DNA of 5,913 nt from Acidobacteriota bacterium (GTDB taxonomy: Bacteria > Acidobacteriota > Terriglobia > UBA7540): contig QHZK01000183.1 in NCBI GenBank assembly GCA_003224635.1, forward strand, positions 1-5,913. Reading direction: 5' to 3'. The position numbers were made by a program, and so were the translations under genes. Below the pieces are notes generated by a model. It saw only the letters and a list, made by a program, of their open reading frames with translations. It did not search any database and had not been told where the DNA came from. Positions 4,284 through 5,913 of this stretch are shown in pieces (within the stretch, counting starts at the first letter, position 1; each line of letters opens with the position of its first letter).

Positions 4284-5913
4284 TTACCCGGGGATCTCGG
4301 CCTTGAAAAACAAAGCCGCGAGCGGTGGTAGCGTCAGGCTGAGGGAGTGAGGGCGGCCGTGGGAGGGGACCGGCTCGGCTTGAAGGCCGCCGAGATTGCC
4401 CAGGCCGCTCCCGCCGTAGTCGGGGCTGTCGCCGTTCAGAATCTCTTTCCAAAGGCCGCCGCGGGGCACCCCTATCCGGTAGCCGCTTCGAGCCACGGGC
4501 GTGAAGTTGCAAACGACGAGCACGATGTCTTCCGTCGACTTGGCTTTGCGGATAAAACTGAGCGTGCTCGAGGCGCCGTCGTTGCAGTCGATCCACTCGA
4601 AGCCCGCCTGGTCGAAGTCCAGCTCGTGGAGCGCGGGCTCGCTCCGGTAGAGCCGGTTCACGTCCTGCACCCATTTTTGCAGGCCCTGGTGCGGCGCGTA
4701 CTCGAGCAGGTTCCAGTCCAGGCTCTCGTCGTGGTTCCACTCCCGCCACTGTCCGAACTCGCCACCCATGAAAAGCAGCTTCTTGCCCGGCTGCGCGTAC
4801 ATGTAGCCTAAAAGCAGACGAAGATTGGCGAACTTCTGCCAGTCATCGCCGGGCATCTTGCCGAGGAGCGAGCCCTTGCCGTAGACAACCTCATCGTGCG
4901 ACAGGGGCAAGACGAAGTTCTCCGTCCAGGCGTACACCATGCGGAAGGTCAACTGATTGTGGTGATACTGCCGGTGGATGGGGTCTTTGCTGAAATAGAC
5001 CAGGGTGTCGTGCATCCAGCCCATGTCCCATTTCATGCCGAAACCCAGCCCGCCCAGATAGGGCGGCCGGGAAACCATCGGCCACGCCGTAGACTCTTCG
5101 GCAATCGTCTGGACGCTAGGATGGCTCTTGTAGACATCCTCGTTGAAGCGGCGCAGAAACGCCACGGCCTCCAGGTTTTCCCTCCCGCCGAACTGGTTGG
5201 GGATCCACTCTCCCTCGTTGCGCGCGTAGTCGAGATAAAGCATGGAGGCGACCCCGTCTACGCGCAGCCCGTCGGCGTGGTAAACGTCCAGCCAGAACAG
5301 GGCGCTCGACATCAGGAAGCTTCGGACCTCATTGCGACCGTAGTTGAAGATGCAGCTTTTCCACTCCGGATGGAAACCCTGGCGCGGGTCCGCGTGCTCG
5401 TAGAGGTGCGTTCCGTCGAAGTAGCCGAGTCCGTGCTCGTCGCTCGGGAAATGGGACGGCACCCAGTCGAGCAGAACGCCAATGCCGCGCTGGTGGAGAT
5501 AGTCGATGAGGTACATGAAGTCCTGCGGTGTCCCATAGCGGCTGGTGGGAGCGAAGTACCCGGTCGTCTGGTAGCCCCAGGAGCCATAAAACGGATGCTC
5601 CATGAGGGGCATGAATTGTACGTGAGTGAACCCCATGCGTTCGACGTACGCGGCCAGCTTGGGCGCAATCTCTCGATAGCCCAGCGGACGATGCTTCTCT
5701 TCAGGGACGCGCATCCAGGAGCCCAGGTGCACTTCGTAGATGGCGGCGGGGCTGGTGAAACTGTTGCGCTCGCGCCGCCGCCCCATCCACTCCTCGTCTC
5801 CCCAAAAATAGTCCAGGTCGTAGACCACCGAGGCTGTCTTGGGCGGTATCTCGCTCCAGAAGGCAAACGGGTCGGCCTTTTCGACTCGATAATCGTCGCT
5901 ATGGGAGATGACG
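4284..5913 (-). CDS. glgB: 1,4-alpha-glucan branching enzyme GlgB, 5'-truncated by window edge
   Basis: GlgB cuts alpha-1,4-glucan chains and rejoins the fragments in alpha-1,6 linkage, creating the branches of glycogen in the cytoplasm. The 542 visible residues start in the CBM48 (N-terminal beta-sandwich) end, with YRVEKADPFAFWSEIPPKTA. They continue through the GH13 catalytic barrel from IYEVHLGSW and end with the C-terminal beta domain (HSLSLTLPPLAALFF). GH13 catalytic residues are all present: the nucleophile Asp in GLRVDGVASM (nt 5256-5258), the general acid Glu in IAEES (5097-5099) and the transition-state Asp in LSHDEVV (4893-4895). About 190 N-terminal residues are missing compared with E. 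coli (728). The frame is open to the right edge, so an internal GTG at 5828 is not the true start. It lies upstream of the rpmH promoter on the same strand and is probably a separate transcription unit. It matches GlgB rather than the related debranching or trehalose enzymes because of GGRENLEAVAFLRR and MPGDDWQKFANLR. Confidence 0.97.
   Translation of the reverse strand, partial: VISHSDDYRVEKADPFAFWSEIPPKTASVVYDLDYFWGDEEWMGRRRERNSFTSPAAIYEVHLGSWMRVPEEKHRPLGYREIAPKLAAYVERMGFTHVQFMPLMEHPFYGSWGYQTTGYFAPTSRYGTPQDFMYLIDYLHQRGIGVLLDWVPSHFPSDEHGLGYFDGTHLYEHADPRQGFHPEWKSCIFNYGRNEVRSFLMSSALFWLDVYHADGLRVDGVASMLYLDYARNEGEWIPNQFGGRENLEAVAFLRRFNEDVYKSHPSVQTIAEESTAWPMVSRPPYLGGLGFGMKWDMGWMHDTLVYFSKDPIHRQYHHNQLTFRMVYAWTENFVLPLSHDEVVYGKGSLLGKMPGDDWQKFANLRLLLGYMYAQPGKKLLFMGGEFGQWREWNHDESLDWNLLEYAPHQGLQKWVQDVNRLYRSEPALHELDFDQAGFEWIDCNDGASSTLSFIRKAKSTEDIVLVVCNFTPVARSGYRIGVPRGGLWKEILNGDSPDYGGSGLGNLGGLQAEPVPSHGRPHSLSLTLPPLAALFFKAEIPG

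Noticed and set aside
4284..5828. glgB starting at GTG 5828
   Set aside because: The frame upstream of this codon is open to the window edge and encodes conserved GlgB sequence (KADPFAF...PPKTASV), so the gene simply runs out of the window.

Overview
The window is GC-rich bacterial chromosome, and every gene I can support lies on the minus strand. Reading right to left (the direction of transcription), it holds the 3' part of a glycogen branching enzyme gene (glgB), then a promoter, then the conserved cluster rpmH - rnpA - yidD - yidC - jag - mnmE. The window edges cut glgB at its 5' end and mnmE inside its GTPase domain. The cluster order, the Gram-negative YidC with a large periplasmic domain, the short Jag-like R3H protein without a Jag_N domain, the high GC and the heptamer-built intergenic repeats fit a diderm such as Acidobacteriota. 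That assignment is an inference from gene style, not from a database match.

Layout (plus-strand coordinates, all genes on minus): glgB 4284-5913 (partial); intergenic 4108-4283 with a good sigma70-type promoter (TTGACT, 17-nt spacer, TATTTT) and a strong ribosome binding site; rpmH 3973-4107, starting at TTG; rnpA 3587-3976, overlapping rpmH as ATGA; yidD 3363-3590, overlapping rnpA as GTGA; a 167-nt gap made largely of inverted heptamer repeats; yidC 1456-3195; an 18-nt gap; jag 892-1437; a 90-nt gap filled by a 29-bp-stem palindrome; mnmE 1-801 (partial).

The cluster joins ribosome assembly (L34), tRNA 5' maturation (the RNase P protein), membrane protein insertion (YidD, YidC), an RNA-binding regulator (Jag) and tRNA wobble-uridine modification (MnmE). 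No dnaA gene or DnaA box is seen beside rpmH; glgB is there instead. glgB probably belongs to a separate glycogen transcription unit that ends before the promoter, although no convincing terminator is visible.

I found no new enzyme system or defence system. The least ordinary content is in the two larger gaps of the operon. Both are filled by inverted arrays with a 7-nt period but with different heptamer sequences. Both begin exactly 3 nt after a stop codon and run almost to the next start codon, where no Shine-Dalgarno sequence is visible. Two protein-level oddities are an Asn at the YidC groove-arginine position and a Jag KH domain whose GXXG loop reads QANA.
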